Assembly (NCBI GenBank): GCA_019671005.1
Contig: CM033741.1
Location: 1,488,001 to 1,552,000 of the forward strand
Reading direction: 5' to 3'
Source: Hibiscus mutabilis
Lineage: Eukaryota > Streptophyta > Magnoliopsida > Malvales > Malvaceae
Length of the DNA stretch: 64,000 bases
The notes below the pieces were generated by a model. The model made no database searches. It worked only from the letters and a program-made list of their open reading frames with translations, and had not been told where the DNA came from. Shown in pieces: positions 63,415 to 64,000 of this stretch. Position numbers and translations under genes: made by a program. Each line of letters begins with the position of its first letter. Position 1 is the stretch's first letter.

Positions 63415-64000
63415 CGCTCCCGCAAGATAGAAGATCCATCGAAGACACCAATTTTGGATTAAAAATGGATGAAGAGGTTTCGACCAAGCGGTTTAGTGAG
63501 ATTTTCCGCAATCTGAGCTTTGAAGGAAATGTGTCGAACAAGTAGTGAACCTGCATTGACTAAGTCACGAACAAAGAAGTAATCAAGTGCAAGATACTTC
63601 ATACGAGAATGAAATACTGGATTTTTGCAAACATATGTGGCACTGAGATTGTCGCAAAAGAGAGATGGCGGTTTTTGTAATGCCACGCCAATTTCTTGAA
63701 GTAAATGTTAAACCCAAAGTATTTCGGTAGTTGTATTTGCCACAACACGATATTTAGCTTCTGTTGAGGAACGAGAAACAGTTTTCTGACGAGCTGACTT
63801 TCAAAAAATAAGATTAGATCCAAGGTAAATAGCACATCCAGTAGTAGATCTACTGTCTGTAGAGGATCTACCCTAGTTTTCATCGGCAAAGGCAGTGAGA
63901 TGAAGTGAAGATGACGAACGAAAAAAATACCATGTCATAATGTTCCTTTTAGATAACGCATGATGCGTTTAGTTGTTGTCTAATGTGCAAGTGAAGGACC
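63236..64000 (-). mobile_element. Ty1/copia retrotransposon 3' end, inactive
   Basis: The minus strand encodes the copia RNase H region: ADEN, DSRSTTG, TEAKY, LFCDNLSATY, RMKYLALDYFFVRD, and a C-terminal AENLTKPLGR. Three in-frame stops (63873-63875, 63801-63803 and 63708-63710) interrupt it, so it is dead. Downstream, a purine-rich tract (minus-strand sense of 63415-63426) and an LTR follow. The 5' part lies right of the window. Confidence 0.85.

Overview
The window is plant nuclear DNA. It is AT-rich, has genes with many short exons and GT..AG introns, and has long gene-poor stretches filled with degenerate DNA transposons and LINE, SINE-like and copia remnants. The proteins are typical eudicot ones (HCS1-type biotin ligase, MORN-repeat PIP5K, MEKK1-type MAPKKK). 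A Malvaceae genome such as cotton would fit, but that is only a guess from general resemblance.

Layout, left to right. 1-4082 (+): 3' part of an MPS1/TTK-type kinase. 4837-10526 (+): biotin--protein ligase HCS1, with two apparent single-base frameshifts in exon 1 and MITEs in two introns. 14261-18169 (+): a broken OSBP-related protein (ORP) gene that keeps an intact PH domain but has lost the sterol-binding signature and the C-terminus. 18170-30183: a 12-kb gene desert with an inverted-repeat element, a LINE 3' end and a 3.2-kb non-autonomous hAT element that carries two internal tandem arrays. 30184-33948 (+): an intact phosphatidylinositol-4-phosphate 5-kinase. 33949-43195: a second desert with hAT, LINE and telomere-motif elements. 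43196-47802 (-): an intact MEKK1-like kinase with a Mutator-like MITE about 440 bp upstream of its start codon. 50648-50887 (+): a possible small two-exon peptide gene. 51863-54177 (-): an intact beta-1,3-galactosyltransferase. 54178-57900: MULE and inverted-repeat elements and a fragment resembling the eIF5 C-terminus. 57901-59864 (+): plastid-type GrpE co-chaperone with one frameshift near its C-terminus. 62355-62750 (-): a small one-pass membrane protein. 63236-64000 (-): the 3' end of a dead Ty1/copia element, cut by the window edge.

The genes do not form a pathway. They are ordinary neighbours: cell-cycle checkpoint, biotinylation, lipid transfer (dead), phosphoinositide signalling, MAPK signalling, Golgi glycosylation and plastid chaperone. 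I rebuilt exon chains by hand. The PIP5K (757 aa), MEKK1-like (587 aa) and galactosyltransferase (404 aa) chains keep phase throughout, which supports those models strongly.

I looked for a new biological system and did not find one. The most interesting material is the transposon biology (hAT with internal arrays, a family of telomere-motif MITEs, MULEs carrying an identical G-box palindrome) and the set of small frameshifts, which are either real gene decay or assembly errors.
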